This document shows, piece by piece, positions 52,205 through 62,055 of a stretch of 64,000 bases of DNA. The notes beneath the pieces are model-generated. The model was not told where the DNA came from and did not search any database. It saw only the letters and a list, made by a program, of their open reading frames with translations. How positions within the stretch are numbered: position 1 is the stretch's first letter; each line of letters begins with the position of its first letter. A program made the position numbers and the translations under genes. The DNA comes from Cellvibrio sp. UBA7671 (GTDB lineage: Bacteria > Pseudomonadota > Gammaproteobacteria > Pseudomonadales > Cellvibrionaceae). The stretch is taken from contig DLHJ01000003.1 of assembly GCA_002483145.1 (NCBI GenBank), positions 124,001 through 188,000 of the forward strand. The letters run 5' to 3'.

Positions 52205-54997
52205 TTAGAAGGTCAAACGCGCTCCAATAGCAAAGGTACGGCTGTAAAGTGCAGAACCAAAGTTATTGGTTTTTGAACCGTTTTCGCCGTAATAGCTTTG
52301 GTAAATTTCTTCAGTCAAGTTAGTGCCATCAAACGTCAGTGCCAAATTGTCATTGACCTGATAGCTAATTTGCAGATCCATACTTGACTCTGGTTTTCTC
52401 CAGACTTCCAGCGGGTTCGCAAACAATGCCGCTTCGTAGTTATTCAGGAATTCGCTGCGCCACGCGTAGGACAAACGAACACCGACATCGTATTTGTCGT
52501 AGGCCAACACAACACTGTATGACTCATCAGACACACCGAACAAATCTGTTTCTTTGGTCTCAATAATGACACCTTTGGAATCAGTGATAGGTGTTGACTG
52601 CGATGATTCCAATGCGGTGTAGCTCGCTTGAATACCAAAGCCATCTAACACATTGGGTAGATTTTCCGGGAACCACACTGCACCCAGTTCCAATCCGGTC
52701 AATTCCCCATTCGATGCATTGTAGGGTTGGCTGAGTACATAAGTGCCCATCTCACCCGTTGGTGTTTCGTGCTGTACTTGGCGACGGAAATCAATAACAA
52801 AGCCTTCAATCTCACGCTTGAACAAGGTTCCGTACACTGAACTTGCATCCGCAAAATACCATTCCAATGAGAAATCATAGTTTTGCGATTCAGTAGGTTT
52901 CAGATCCGGATTGCCACCACCGGCAGTACCGTAACCAATGCCGGTAACATCTTCGTTGTAAACAATACGCGAGTTTAATGATGCAAAGTTTGGACGACGC
53001 AAAGTTTCGGTGTAAGCCAAACGTGCAAACAAATCATCAGTCAACGCATAGCGGAGCGATAAACTGGGCAACACTTTAGTGGTGCTCGCTGAATCGTCAT
53101 ACACCTCTTTTGCTGCTGAGGCAGTATCAGTGAATTCCATATCGGTATCTGAGCTGGTGTAGCGCAGGCCAATTTCACCATCTAATGTTCTACCTGCGAC
53201 TTCTGCTTCATATTTTGTCGTGACGTAAGCAGACGCCGTTAACTCGTCAATATTAAAACTCTCAACCAGTTCCAATTGTTGCAAGTTATAGGCTGCACGC
53301 ATTGCATCGGCGTTTGAGCGCAGGTAATAGCCGTTGGCTACAGCCCATGTGGTAGGCACCTTGGCATTGCCATCGAAGAAGCCATTATTGATATAGGCCA
53401 ATTCTTCAGTGATAGCGACATTCGGATTAAAGCCTTCCTGACGGCTAAATGATTCAGCTGCAGTGCGTTGGTCAACGCGAACACCGACATTGAATTGTTT
53501 AAAGATACCGGCATCCGCATCGTAGGTAGCATCGGTAGTGAAGGTAACGGCATCGCCTTCGTTTTTGTTGGCATTGTCATACAGCTGTGCAGTTCTCCAA
53601 TTGGCCACGTCAGATACATCGGCTTCATTGAGTCCAGTAGTTGCAGGGTTATCGATAAAACTAAACGCAGGAATTCCACCACCCGCATTGAAATCTACAT
53701 TCAAACCGTAACGGGCATTCTCAAAGCGCGCAGCGATAAAATCAGATTCAAAGGTACTTTCCTGATAAACAACTTCTGACTTCACCTGAAGGTTATCTGT
53801 CAGCTCCCAATCGCCACCCAAGGCGTACACAAAGCTGTCAGTTTTTCCGGTAGTTAAATCGCCGCTGGTGAATGACCAGTTATCTTTTACACTTCTGGAT
53901 CTAACAATATTAGTGCCTTCAAACAGTACGATGTTCGCATCGGCTTTTGCCGTTGGGCTATTTGCGTAAGAACCCCACCAGTCGGCAAAAGAGAATAAAA
54001 GTGAATTGAATGATTCATTGCGATAACCGTTGTAGAAAGCTTCAAAGGTGTATTCCGATGTATCATTTGGTGCAAATTGCAAAGACACATTGGCAGCAGA
54101 GCGCTCGCGCTTGCCGGTAAAATCGCTGGAGAAAATCGCATCGCGACCAAGGATATATTCCATTGGTTGGCCATTTACATTGAGCGTTGAACCCGCCGCA
54201 TTTGGCAAGCCATCTAACAGACCTGGAGTCCAGATAGGATTCTCAGCAACGCCGGGTTTATCGAGAAAAATACGCTCGTAATTACCGAACGGGGCAACCG
54301 GGTCATCAGTGGCAAACGGCACCATCGCACCCGCAGTGATGCTTTGGTCGCGGTAATTGGTTTCGGCATACGACAAGTTTACTAACGCACCAAATTCGCC
54401 AGAGCCAGTCTCCCAACGATTGCTCGCCAAACCACTAATGTTTGGATCAATCTCATCAGCCTGCTCTTGATTAATCGCACGTGCTGCAACTACAAATTTT
54501 TGGCCATCAAAATCAAATGGGCGCTGGGTTTTGATATCGACCGAACCGGCAATACCGTTTTCAATTTGCGAAGCAGAGCGGGTTTTATAAACATCGACTT
54601 GTTTGATCAAACTGGCAGGCACATCTTGCAGTGCTACCGCGAGACCCGATGCCGTAAAAATATTGCGACCATTCACAGTGGTGTTGATGTCAGTCAAACC
54701 GCGGATCGAAATGCCGGAAGTTTCACCTGAGCCACGATTGGTTACCTGCACACCGGTTACACGCTGCAAGGATTCAATCACGTTGTTGTCAGGGAATTTA
54801 CCAATGTCTTCAGCAACAATTGCATCAACGATTTGGGTGTTGTTGCGCTTTACATCCAAAGCCTGCGTCAAACTGCCGCGAATTCCCGTCACTACAATTT
54901 CTTCCACCTGGTCTTCTTCCTGCGCAACTGCAACATAAGATGAACCTAGAGCGGCGATCATAGCGATAGATAAGCTAAGTGTTTTTTTCTGGAACAT
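52205..54997 (-). CDS. TonB-dependent receptor (TIGR01782-type), arabinan oligosaccharide uptake candidate 1
   Basis: 930 residues. Signal peptide about 1-25 (SYVAVAQ), TonB-box-like EEIVVTG (about 32-38), plug domain (about 45-160, DIGKFPDNNVIESLQRVTGV, GISIRGLTDINTTVNGR) and a 22-strand barrel ending in the outer-membrane C-terminus FAIGARLTF. The plug pattern is that of the Xanthomonas/Caulobacter/Cellvibrio carbohydrate TonB receptors. Energised uptake of large oligosaccharides across the outer membrane. Followed by the GH43-ricin and GH146 genes; preceded by its own promoter region with two TATTTGTCTTA boxes. Paralogue of the receptor at 55452. Confidence 0.93.
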   Translation of the reverse strand: MFQKKTLSLSIAMIAALGSSYVAVAQEEDQVEEIVVTGIRGSLTQALDVKRNNTQIVDAIVAEDIGKFPDNNVIESLQRVTGVQVTNRGSGETSGISIRGLTDINTTVNGRNIFTASGLAVALQDVPASLIKQVDVYKTRSASQIENGIAGSVDIKTQRPFDFDGQKFVVAARAINQEQADEIDPNISGLASNRWETGSGEFGALVNLSYAETNYRDQSITAGAMVPFATDDPVAPFGNYERIFLDKPGVAENPIWTPGLLDGLPNAAGSTLNVNGQPMEYILGRDAIFSSDFTGKRERSAANVSLQFAPNDTSEYTFEAFYNGYRNESFNSLLFSFADWWGSYANSPTAKADANIVLFEGTNIVRSRSVKDNWSFTSGDLTTGKTDSFVYALGGDWELTDNLQVKSEVVYQESTFESDFIAARFENARYGLNVDFNAGGGIPAFSFIDNPATTGLNEADVSDVANWRTAQLYDNANKNEGDAVTFTTDATYDADAGIFKQFNVGVRVDQRTAAESFSRQEGFNPNVAITEELAYINNGFFDGNAKVPTTWAVANGYYLRSNADAMRAAYNLQQLELVESFNIDELTASAYVTTKYEAEVAGRTLDGEIGLRYTSSDTDMEFTDTASAAKEVYDDSASTTKVLPSLSLRYALTDDLFARLAYTETLRRPNFASLNSRIVYNEDVTGIGYGTAGGGNPDLKPTESQNYDFSLEWYFADASSVYGTLFKREIEGFVIDFRRQVQHETPTGEMGTYVLSQPYNASNGELTGLELGAVWFPENLPNVLDGFGIQASYTALESSQSTPITDSKGVIIETKETDLFGVSDESYSVVLAYDKYDVGVRLSYAWRSEFLNNYEAALFANPLEVWRKPESSMDLQISYQVNDNLALTFDGTNLTEEIYQSYYGENGSKTNNFGSALYSRTFAIGARLTF

Positions 54998-55078
54998 GAG
55001 TGATCTCCCGTGTTCGATTACTACTTGAGCCGAGGGGTTGGATCGGTGCAGTAATCGTTATTATTAAGTCGGTGCTTA

Positions 55079-55194
55079 TATTTGTCTTATAAAAAAGTCC
55101 GGCTGCTACTGGTATCTCACAGAGGTGGGGATGGTGCTTACCCTTGTTAATAACCATAAACCGTCGAATTATTATGCATATTGTAAGACAAATA
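55079..55194. promoter_or_regulatory. Two TATTTGTCTTA boxes upstream of the first TonB receptor
   Basis: TATTTGTCTTATAA at 55079-55092 (plus orientation) and its inverse TTGTAAGACAAATA at 55181-55194 (13 of 14 bases the same). The first is identical to the half-site at 42192-42205 upstream of a GH43 gene. They lie 82-197 bases from the receptor ATG, within the receptor promoter region, between its start and the terminator of the upstream receptor gene. Confidence 0.6.
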
Positions 55195-55261
55195 AAATAC
55201 TATCCCTCTGAGCATTAATCGTCAACAGGTAAAAATATATTTTTATGTAAAAATGAAAGGC

Positions 55262-55294
55262 AAAAAAAAGCCGCCACAGCGAGCTGTAACGGCC
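55262..55294 (-). terminator. Rho-independent terminator of the second TonB receptor gene
   Basis: GCCGCCACAGC / GCTGTAACGGC stem (with two wobble pairs) around GA, followed on the minus strand by eight T. It lies about 160 bases after the receptor stop. A TTGTAT-TATTAT-ATACAA palindrome (55408-55425) sits between. Confidence 0.82.
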
Positions 55295-55451
55295 TGAAAA
55301 GTGGCATAACAAAGGCTGTTACGCCATCCAACGACAAAAGGATAAGACTCCGGGCAAAACAACAACGAACAAGCTGGCAGATAGATAAATCAAATCACGC
55401 CTTATTTGTATTATTATATACAAGTATTAATAATATGCCAGTTTTTTCTAG

Positions 55452-58277
55452 TTAAAACGAGTAACGCGCGCCCACCGCAAAGGTTTTGGAGTAGATGGCA
55501 CTGCCGAAGTTAAACAGATCCTCGTTGCCTTCACCGTAGTAGCTTTGGTAAACATCGTCTAACAGGTTGGTGGCATCGAAGGTGACTACCAAGTTGTCCG
55601 TGACATCGTAGCTAACTTGCAGATCCAAACTCTGCTCCGGGCGACGCCAGAATTGGATGGGGTTAGCGAAGATAGCGGCCTCGTTGCCAGCGTAAAATTT
55701 CTCGCGCCAGACATAGGACAAGCGCGCATCAAAGACATCTTTGTCGTAGGCCAACACCACACTGTAAGACGAATCGGATACGCCCGACATTTTTGAATCT
55801 ACGTAACCGGAAATATCGCCCGCCAAACTGTACTCAGGTGTTTTTTGCGATGAGTCCAGCAAAGTGAAACTGGCTTGCACACCCAGACCATCGAGTGTTG
55901 TAGGTAAATTATCCGGGAAATAAACCAGCCCGACTTCCAAACCGGAAAGCTCACCATCAGCTGCATTGACCAGCGTAGTCAGTACATAGTCGCGTGTTAC
56001 ACCGTCGTTACCGGTGCGGTTGACGGTTTTTTTGCCGCCAATCACCAGACCATCGATTTCGCGTTTGAACAGGGCGCCGTACAGCGAACTGCCGTCGGCA
56101 AAATACCATTCAAGCGAAACATCATAATTGGTGGATTCGGTCGGTTTTAAATCCGGGTTGCCGCCACTGCCAGTGCCATAGGGAATTGAGGTCAGGGGAT
56201 CCTGGAAATATTGCAGCGGATTTAAATCCCCAAAGTTAGGCATGCGCAGAGTTTGGGTATAGGCGAAACGCCCCACCAGATCGTCAGTCACATTCCAATT
56301 CAATACCAGACTCGGCAATACTTTGTCCGCCTTGCCGGTACCGGTATTGTTATTGAAGATATTGGTGTTAGTGCCCGTCTCTGACCAGAACTCCATATCC
56401 TGTTCGTAATTCACGTAACGCACACCGAACTCTCCGCTCAATGCATCGCTCAGGTTAAATTTGGTAGTTGCATAAAGTGCGGCAGAATCTTCAGAGACAT
56501 CAAAGTTTTTATTGACGCTTTCTTTTTCCAAACCATACACGCTGCGCACTGCATCGGCATTAGCTAACAAATAGCTGCCATCAGCAGTAATAAAGCTATC
56601 AAAAATATTCGCGCGGCCTGCAAAATAGTCATCCACCGTGAAGATCAAACCGGAGCCATCGCCCGACGCACCTGCAGCAACCAAATCATCCATCAATTCA
56701 GTCACAGTGCCGGCGTAACTCCAGGAATCTTGTCCGCGCCCAAAATCTTGTGCATTGCGCTGCTCAAGGCGGCCACCGACTTTTAGCGTTTGGATAAATT
56801 GGCCATCCAATTTCCATTCAACATCGGTAGTCACACTGGATGAATCACCTTGATTGCCACCGCCGTTGTCCCACATGCCGGAGGCATTCCAATTGCCCAC
56901 TGCAGCCATGTCCGATTCATCCAGTGCACTGGTGGCAGGATTATCTTTAAAAATAGCGGAAGGCACACCGTCGCGATCGTTGTAATCCACATCCAAACCA
57001 TATGCAGTGCGCGCAAACCGCATCGCAAAAAATTCAGAGGTAAATTTACTGTCTTGATAAACAATTTCAGAATTGACCGTTACATTGTCACTTGGTGTCC
57101 ACTTGGCACCAAGCGCATATAAATAGCTGTCAGTTTTGCCAGTGGAATAGTCACCACTTTGGAAGCCGCCGTTGGCATAACCCTGATGTTCTTTTACAAC
57201 ATTAGTGCCGTCATAAACGAGAGGGATATCGATATTGCCATTTTGGTGTTCAAGCGTGTTGGTAAACCACATGGCATTTTGCGATGTATTTCTGTAGCCC
57301 GTGTAAAAACCTTCTGCAGTCACTTCCAACTCATCATTCGGTGCCCACTGCAAAGAAACGCTGGCGGCCGGGCGCTCGCGATTACCGGTGAAAGATGTAC
57401 CGAACACCGCATCGCGCATCAATAAATAATCGTAGTCTGCACCATCCAAGGTCAGGGTTGAACCTGTTGCAGAGGGAAGGCCATTCTCCAAACCGGCTTG
57501 CCACACGGGTGTATTGTTGTGCGAGTTGGGAATCATTTGGTAGGGCGCATAATCCAAATGCGGATTGGCACTGAAAAAAGGAAACACGGCACCCGCCGTC
57601 ATAGTCTCATCGCGATAATTGGTTTCTGCAAACGACACATTCACCAATGCACCGAATTCGCCACCGCTTTCCAATTCCCAGCGATTGCTAAATAGCGCAC
57701 TGATATTTGGATCAATTTTATCGGGCTGATCAGCGTAGATGCCGCGCCCCGCCAATACCATTTTTGCGCCATCAAAATTAAAGGGGCGATGGGTTTTTAC
57801 ATCAATCGATCCGGCAATACCGCGCTCCACCTGATCAGCCGAACGGGTTTTGTAAACATTCACATTGGCTAACAAACTCGCTGGAATATCTTGCAGCGCA
57901 ACCGCGCGGCCCGCGCCGGTAAATACATCGCGGCCATTTACGGTAGTGTGCACATCAGTTAAACCGCGAATTGACACTGCCGATACTTCGCCAGCTCCAC
58001 GGTTAGTGGTTTGCACACCCGTCACACGCTGCAATGCTTCAACGACGTTGTTATCGGGAAACTTGCCGATATCTTCGGCAACAATGGAATCGATAATTTG
58101 TGTGCTGTTGCGTTTGATATCCAAGGCTTTGGTTAAACTGCTGCGAATACCCTGCACGATAACTTCTTCTACTTGTTCATCGGCTACAGGTTGTGAGTTT
58201 TGCGCTTCTTGGGCGCTGGCGATTTGCGCCATCATTGCGGCCAGCACAGCGCTGACCAAGGCTGATTTCTTATACAT
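55452..58277 (-). CDS. TonB-dependent receptor (TIGR01782-type), arabinan oligosaccharide uptake candidate 2
   Basis: 941 residues from the ATG at 58277, which has GGAG 7 bases upstream; the frame extends 60 bases further without a ribosome site. Signal peptide about 1-23 (MAQIASA), TonB-box-like EEVIVQG, plug (DIGKFPDNNVVEALQRVTGV, VSIRGLTDVHTTVNGRDVF) and barrel ending FAVGARYSF. Clearly related to the receptor at 52205, with differing extracellular loops, suggesting a duplicated pair with different ligand sizes or branches. Follows the GH43-LamG gene by 107 bases. Confidence 0.93.
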   Translation of the reverse strand: MYKKSALVSAVLAAMMAQIASAQEAQNSQPVADEQVEEVIVQGIRSSLTKALDIKRNSTQIIDSIVAEDIGKFPDNNVVEALQRVTGVQTTNRGAGEVSAVSIRGLTDVHTTVNGRDVFTGAGRAVALQDIPASLLANVNVYKTRSADQVERGIAGSIDVKTHRPFNFDGAKMVLAGRGIYADQPDKIDPNISALFSNRWELESGGEFGALVNVSFAETNYRDETMTAGAVFPFFSANPHLDYAPYQMIPNSHNNTPVWQAGLENGLPSATGSTLTLDGADYDYLLMRDAVFGTSFTGNRERPAASVSLQWAPNDELEVTAEGFYTGYRNTSQNAMWFTNTLEHQNGNIDIPLVYDGTNVVKEHQGYANGGFQSGDYSTGKTDSYLYALGAKWTPSDNVTVNSEIVYQDSKFTSEFFAMRFARTAYGLDVDYNDRDGVPSAIFKDNPATSALDESDMAAVGNWNASGMWDNGGGNQGDSSSVTTDVEWKLDGQFIQTLKVGGRLEQRNAQDFGRGQDSWSYAGTVTELMDDLVAAGASGDGSGLIFTVDDYFAGRANIFDSFITADGSYLLANADAVRSVYGLEKESVNKNFDVSEDSAALYATTKFNLSDALSGEFGVRYVNYEQDMEFWSETGTNTNIFNNNTGTGKADKVLPSLVLNWNVTDDLVGRFAYTQTLRMPNFGDLNPLQYFQDPLTSIPYGTGSGGNPDLKPTESTNYDVSLEWYFADGSSLYGALFKREIDGLVIGGKKTVNRTGNDGVTRDYVLTTLVNAADGELSGLEVGLVYFPDNLPTTLDGLGVQASFTLLDSSQKTPEYSLAGDISGYVDSKMSGVSDSSYSVVLAYDKDVFDARLSYVWREKFYAGNEAAIFANPIQFWRRPEQSLDLQVSYDVTDNLVVTFDATNLLDDVYQSYYGEGNEDLFNFGSAIYSKTFAVGARYSF

Positions 58278-58349
58278 AATAAACTCCAAAATTTTTTGTA
58301 AATTTTGAGTTAATGTTTTATCCATTAACTCCATCAAAAAGAATTCAAG

Positions 58350-58376
58350 GCGAGGGAGAATAATTTTCTCCCTCGC
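58350..58376 (-). other. Intergenic hairpin between GH43-LamG and TonB receptor genes
   Basis: GCGAGGGAGAA / TTCTCCCTCGC, perfect 11-bp stem with a 5-base loop, 8 bases after the GH43-LamG stop. A TTTTT stretch comes only after CTTGAATTC, so it is a weak terminator or an mRNA-stabilising hairpin. Confidence 0.65.
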
Positions 58377-58384
58377 TACTGCGA

Positions 58385-61300
58385 TTACTGGGCAGTGGAA
58401 CCTTCTTGATACAGTGAGTTAATGCGTTCGTTGCTAATGGTGCCGGTGAACACTTTGAGTTCATCGATAGCGCCGTTGAAAGGTGTATCCCAATAGTTCA
58501 CACCCAATGCAAATTCATTGGTATCACCCACCACTGTCATCACCCGTGGGAAGCCAGTAGATTCAAGCTGCTGCACACCATTCACAAAAATTTTGATGGT
58601 GTTGTTATTTTCGCCATCGACCATGATCACCAAGTGCGTCCATTGATTGGCGGGAATACGATTGCTTAATTCCGCGTTGTCGTAGAACGCCGGGCCGTTC
58701 GCCCATACGCGGGTTTTTTCCGTGCCGTTCATGGAGGGGACCAAACTCAACCAATAGTTGGCATTAGCTCCACCAAAAAATGCGGTGGTGTAATTGGTAA
58801 ACGCAGTGGGTTTTAACCAGAGCGAAATACTGTAGCTAGCGGTGGTAATTAAATTGTCGGGCAGACGCACACCGGATGTGCCATCCAGATTGACCGCTGA
58901 ACCTTTAACACCCTGCACGTAGCTCACTGCCCCGCCAGTGTTGTGCATAAAGTTACCGGTGACTGTGCCTGCCGCTGCAACTGCATTTTTCGCGGTTAAG
59001 TCACCATCAAAACTGTATTCCGCTGGCGCTAAGGATTTAATCGTTACAGTAAATTCTTTAGTGTCAGTAAAACCCTGGTAATTGATGTGTGCAGTCAAGG
59101 TGACAGTTTTGTCGCCCTCATCGGCTGTCGGTTGCTTAACGACCGCAATACCGTTGGTGGGCTTCAAATAATTTTCGTTGCTGGATGTCCAACTAATGCC
59201 AGAAACAAATGGCCCTACGCGAATCAATTCAAAATTTTCGCGCACGGCGGACATATCGCCCAGCTCCAATGCTTCTTTTACAAAACCGGCAAATTGTGCG
59301 GGATTGGTGAGATTGTTAATTGCTGCACCGTTGATATCCAAATTACTCAAGGCGTAGTCGTACACAATTAATTCATCGATTTGGCCGACAAACGGCAAAT
59401 CCCAACCGAAGTTGACACCCAGTGCAAACTGTCCGCCACTCGCGCTGAAAATATCATCGCGCGGCATTGCACCGACCAGGGTACCGTCGATGTATAACTT
59501 CATTGTGGTGTCAGCATAGGTGATCGCCACATGTTGCCATTGATTTACCGGCGCTGTTGCAGTGTGTACAACCTGATTCCAGTTGCCGAGGAAATTACTC
59601 CAGATCAATGAGGTCGAGGTAAACCAGGCATTGCCCGGAATAAAACTGATCCAGTGATCAAAATCACTCGCGGCAAAAAAGGCGGGCGTATGGGTGGTGA
59701 GCGATTCCGGTTTCATCCAAAAGGACACAGTGTAGGCATTGGAGTGAATAATGTTGTCCGGCAAACGCACGCCGTTGGCACCATTAAAATCGTAAGCCTG
59801 CCCACTGTAACCGGCAGCAAAAGTGGGTGCCGTTGCATCGACATTAAACAGGTTGTTGTCAGTAGTTTTCGCAGCAGCAAAATAGCCCACTGAATCGGTT
59901 AAGGTATTTTCAAATCCATAATGCGCTACTGCATTTTTAAACGGCGGGCGTGCGGTTAAATGCACTGAAAACGTTTTTGTAGTGGTCTGGCCATTTAATG
60001 AAAGATTGGCAGTGAGCGTAACGGTTTTATCGCCGAGGTCTGGCGTTGGAATAAATACATTACCCATGGAGTCGATAAAGTATTCATTGCTGCTCACCCA
60101 ATTAATCGCAGTGCCGCTTTTGCCAATGGTCGGCAGCGAATAACCTTCATCGGCAATAGTCAATTCGGTTTTGATATTCAGTGCATCTTTTACACTATTC
60201 AAAGCTGCAGTTGTGCCCGCGATGGAATCCGTGCGGGTGCCAAATACCGAGGCGCCATCTTTTGCCATTGCAGAAAACACGGGAACCAATTCTTTGCTGC
60301 CGTTATCCCACTGCCACTTGATCACACCAAAGTAGGTGCCGGAATCCAATACCAGTTTGATGGAATCATCGCCCTGTGACATCCAGGTGCCTTTTTCACT
60401 ACCGGTGACGGTACGGTCTTCACGCAAGGTGATATAGCCGGATTTAATCGCGGTTTTATTAACGGCTTTACCTTGATTCACAAACTTATAGTGACCGGGC
60501 ACTTGCGCGAGATCGACCAGGTTATTGCCGTTAAGCGGAACATAGCGCTGGGGCGAGACCACTAACCAACCGTCTTTACTCACAAACATTTCATGGGTGC
60601 GTACGGCATGGGCTTCGATGTTACCGGGATATGTAGTAGATGACGCCGGGAAGCGAGTGTGGGTTACCAGCAGATGACGCTTTGTTGCTTCATCGTAATA
60701 GGCCGAGTTGTGACCGGGTGATTGATAACCCCATGAAAGACCTGGCTCACCTAATGCTTGGGTAAATTCAAATCCGCCCAGCAACTTGCCGCCAATCTCC
60801 AAACCGATGCCCATAGTGGCGATGTCTACGCCAGCAGGATCAAGGTAAGGGCCTTTGGGCGTTTTGGAGCGGGCAATGCGGATGGAATAGCCGCCATTTG
60901 CATCAAAGCCAGCTACTGAGTAGAACAAGTAATAGTAATCAGCGACCGGGCTGTAGATCACATAGGCGCCTTCAATCGCGCGGAAATCGCCCCCGACCAA
61001 ATGCTTGCCATAACCTTGACCCGCTTTGGGTTTACCCGTGGCGCCGTCCATTTCCAGAATAAAGATACCGCCAGAATAGGAGCCGTAGACCATCCACAAT
61101 TTGTTGTCTTTATCGTAAAACGCGGTGGGGTCAATCACATTGGGGTCAACCGCACCATTCCAACTGGTTTGGCCGTTGTCGAGCGGGAAGCTAGTGAATT
61201 CACCGGCATTGCGGTAACCACTGCGCAGGAATACGCCTTTATCCACATAAGGACCTGCAACAGAGTCAGCCTCTGCCAGACCTAAGTAGGAGCGGTTCCA

Positions 61301-61786
61301 GCAGCCGCCATTGTCCGCTTCTACTTGGGCGCAGTGGTTGTAGTAGAACCAATATTTGCCATTGGGCGCCTTGATTACATTGGCTGCCCAGTTGCCTTTA
61401 AAGCCATCACTCCAGGCGATGCCTTCAGAGATTTCGCTGGAATAGGTATTAAACAGCGGGCTCTCATCAACCTTATCATTGGCTGACAGCACCGAAATAT
61501 ATTCCCAGTTAATCAAATCAGCCGATTTGGCCGCTGCCAGGTGTGAGCCGAAAATGTAGTAATCGCTACCGGCTTTGACGATGGATGGGTCGTGTACACC
61601 TATATCCAACCAATTGACCGAGCCGTCTTGCGCCAGCGGGATTCCGCTTGCCAGCGTCGGCTTGGAATAAACAGGTTCAGGGGATGCAGGAACTGGCTTG
61701 GTTGAGGCGTTGTTGTCGCTACCGCCACCGCAGCCGCCCAATAACAGCAGACTGCCAATGACAAGCGTAAGGCTTGTTAGCTTCAT
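58385..61786 (-). CDS. GH43 arabinanase lipoprotein with two LamG domains
   Basis: 1133 residues, lipobox LGGC (Cys19) then GGGSDNN linker. GH43 propeller (about 50-415): base Asp in IGVHDPSIVKAG, second Asp in NVIDPTAFYDKDN, acid Glu in RAIEGAYVIYS, and metal His in QSPGHNSAYY, like GH43_4 endo-arabinanases. A C-terminal beta-barrel of the GH43 type follows (about 420-520, GHYKFVNQGKAVN), then an Ig-like domain, a LamG/concanavalin module (about 620-830, YTVSFWMKPESL), a second Ig-like domain and a second LamG (about 950-1130, YSISLWLKPTAF). Surface-anchored enzyme for branched or long arabinan. First gene of the receptor unit; TGTCATACAAT repeats lie upstream. Confidence 0.9.
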   Translation of the reverse strand: MKLTSLTLVIGSLLLLGGCGGGSDNNASTKPVPASPEPVYSKPTLASGIPLAQDGSVNWLDIGVHDPSIVKAGSDYYIFGSHLAAAKSADLINWEYISVLSANDKVDESPLFNTYSSEISEGIAWSDGFKGNWAANVIKAPNGKYWFYYNHCAQVEADNGGCWNRSYLGLAEADSVAGPYVDKGVFLRSGYRNAGEFTSFPLDNGQTSWNGAVDPNVIDPTAFYDKDNKLWMVYGSYSGGIFILEMDGATGKPKAGQGYGKHLVGGDFRAIEGAYVIYSPVADYYYLFYSVAGFDANGGYSIRIARSKTPKGPYLDPAGVDIATMGIGLEIGGKLLGGFEFTQALGEPGLSWGYQSPGHNSAYYDEATKRHLLVTHTRFPASSTTYPGNIEAHAVRTHEMFVSKDGWLVVSPQRYVPLNGNNLVDLAQVPGHYKFVNQGKAVNKTAIKSGYITLREDRTVTGSEKGTWMSQGDDSIKLVLDSGTYFGVIKWQWDNGSKELVPVFSAMAKDGASVFGTRTDSIAGTTAALNSVKDALNIKTELTIADEGYSLPTIGKSGTAINWVSSNEYFIDSMGNVFIPTPDLGDKTVTLTANLSLNGQTTTKTFSVHLTARPPFKNAVAHYGFENTLTDSVGYFAAAKTTDNNLFNVDATAPTFAAGYSGQAYDFNGANGVRLPDNIIHSNAYTVSFWMKPESLTTHTPAFFAASDFDHWISFIPGNAWFTSTSLIWSNFLGNWNQVVHTATAPVNQWQHVAITYADTTMKLYIDGTLVGAMPRDDIFSASGGQFALGVNFGWDLPFVGQIDELIVYDYALSNLDINGAAINNLTNPAQFAGFVKEALELGDMSAVRENFELIRVGPFVSGISWTSSNENYLKPTNGIAVVKQPTADEGDKTVTLTAHINYQGFTDTKEFTVTIKSLAPAEYSFDGDLTAKNAVAAAGTVTGNFMHNTGGAVSYVQGVKGSAVNLDGTSGVRLPDNLITTASYSISLWLKPTAFTNYTTAFFGGANANYWLSLVPSMNGTEKTRVWANGPAFYDNAELSNRIPANQWTHLVIMVDGENNNTIKIFVNGVQQLESTGFPRVMTVVGDTNEFALGVNYWDTPFNGAIDELKVFTGTISNERINSLYQEGSTAQ

Positions 61787-61895
61787 GTGTTTGACCTTCT
61801 CTCGTGTAGTTATTGCTTATTTATAATTCCCGGCGCAGCCACTTTTAAGACTTAGGATGAAACGCCACGTCGGGTCTAGTAGTCGCATGAACTAT

Positions 61896-61936
61896 ATGTC
61901 ATACAATATTACTATCAAATATTATTGTCATACAAT
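61896..61936. promoter_or_regulatory. Direct repeat TGTCATACAAT upstream of the GH43-LamG gene
   Basis: TGTCATACAAT occurs at 61897-61907 and 61926-61936, 29 bases apart, 111-150 bases before the ATG. The second is within ATTGTCATACAAT. TTGTCATA is one base different from TTGTCTTA found at 42181 and 55082, so it may be the same regulator's site. Confidence 0.5.
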
Positions 61937-62002
61937 TAAACAGAAGTAAAGCTGCAGTCAGTGCTTTTTATGTCTATAAATGGTGCTCGAACGAAGGGCA
62001 AT

Positions 62003-62026
62003 AAAAAAACCCGCACAAAGCGGGTT
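62003..62026 (-). terminator. Rho-independent terminator
   Basis: AACCCGC / GCGGGTT stem with a 5-base loop, followed on the minus strand by TTTTT. Ends the small secreted-protein gene at 62056. Confidence 0.85.
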
Positions 62027-62055
62027 CTTCACAATATCTTTGGTCAGCGAATATA

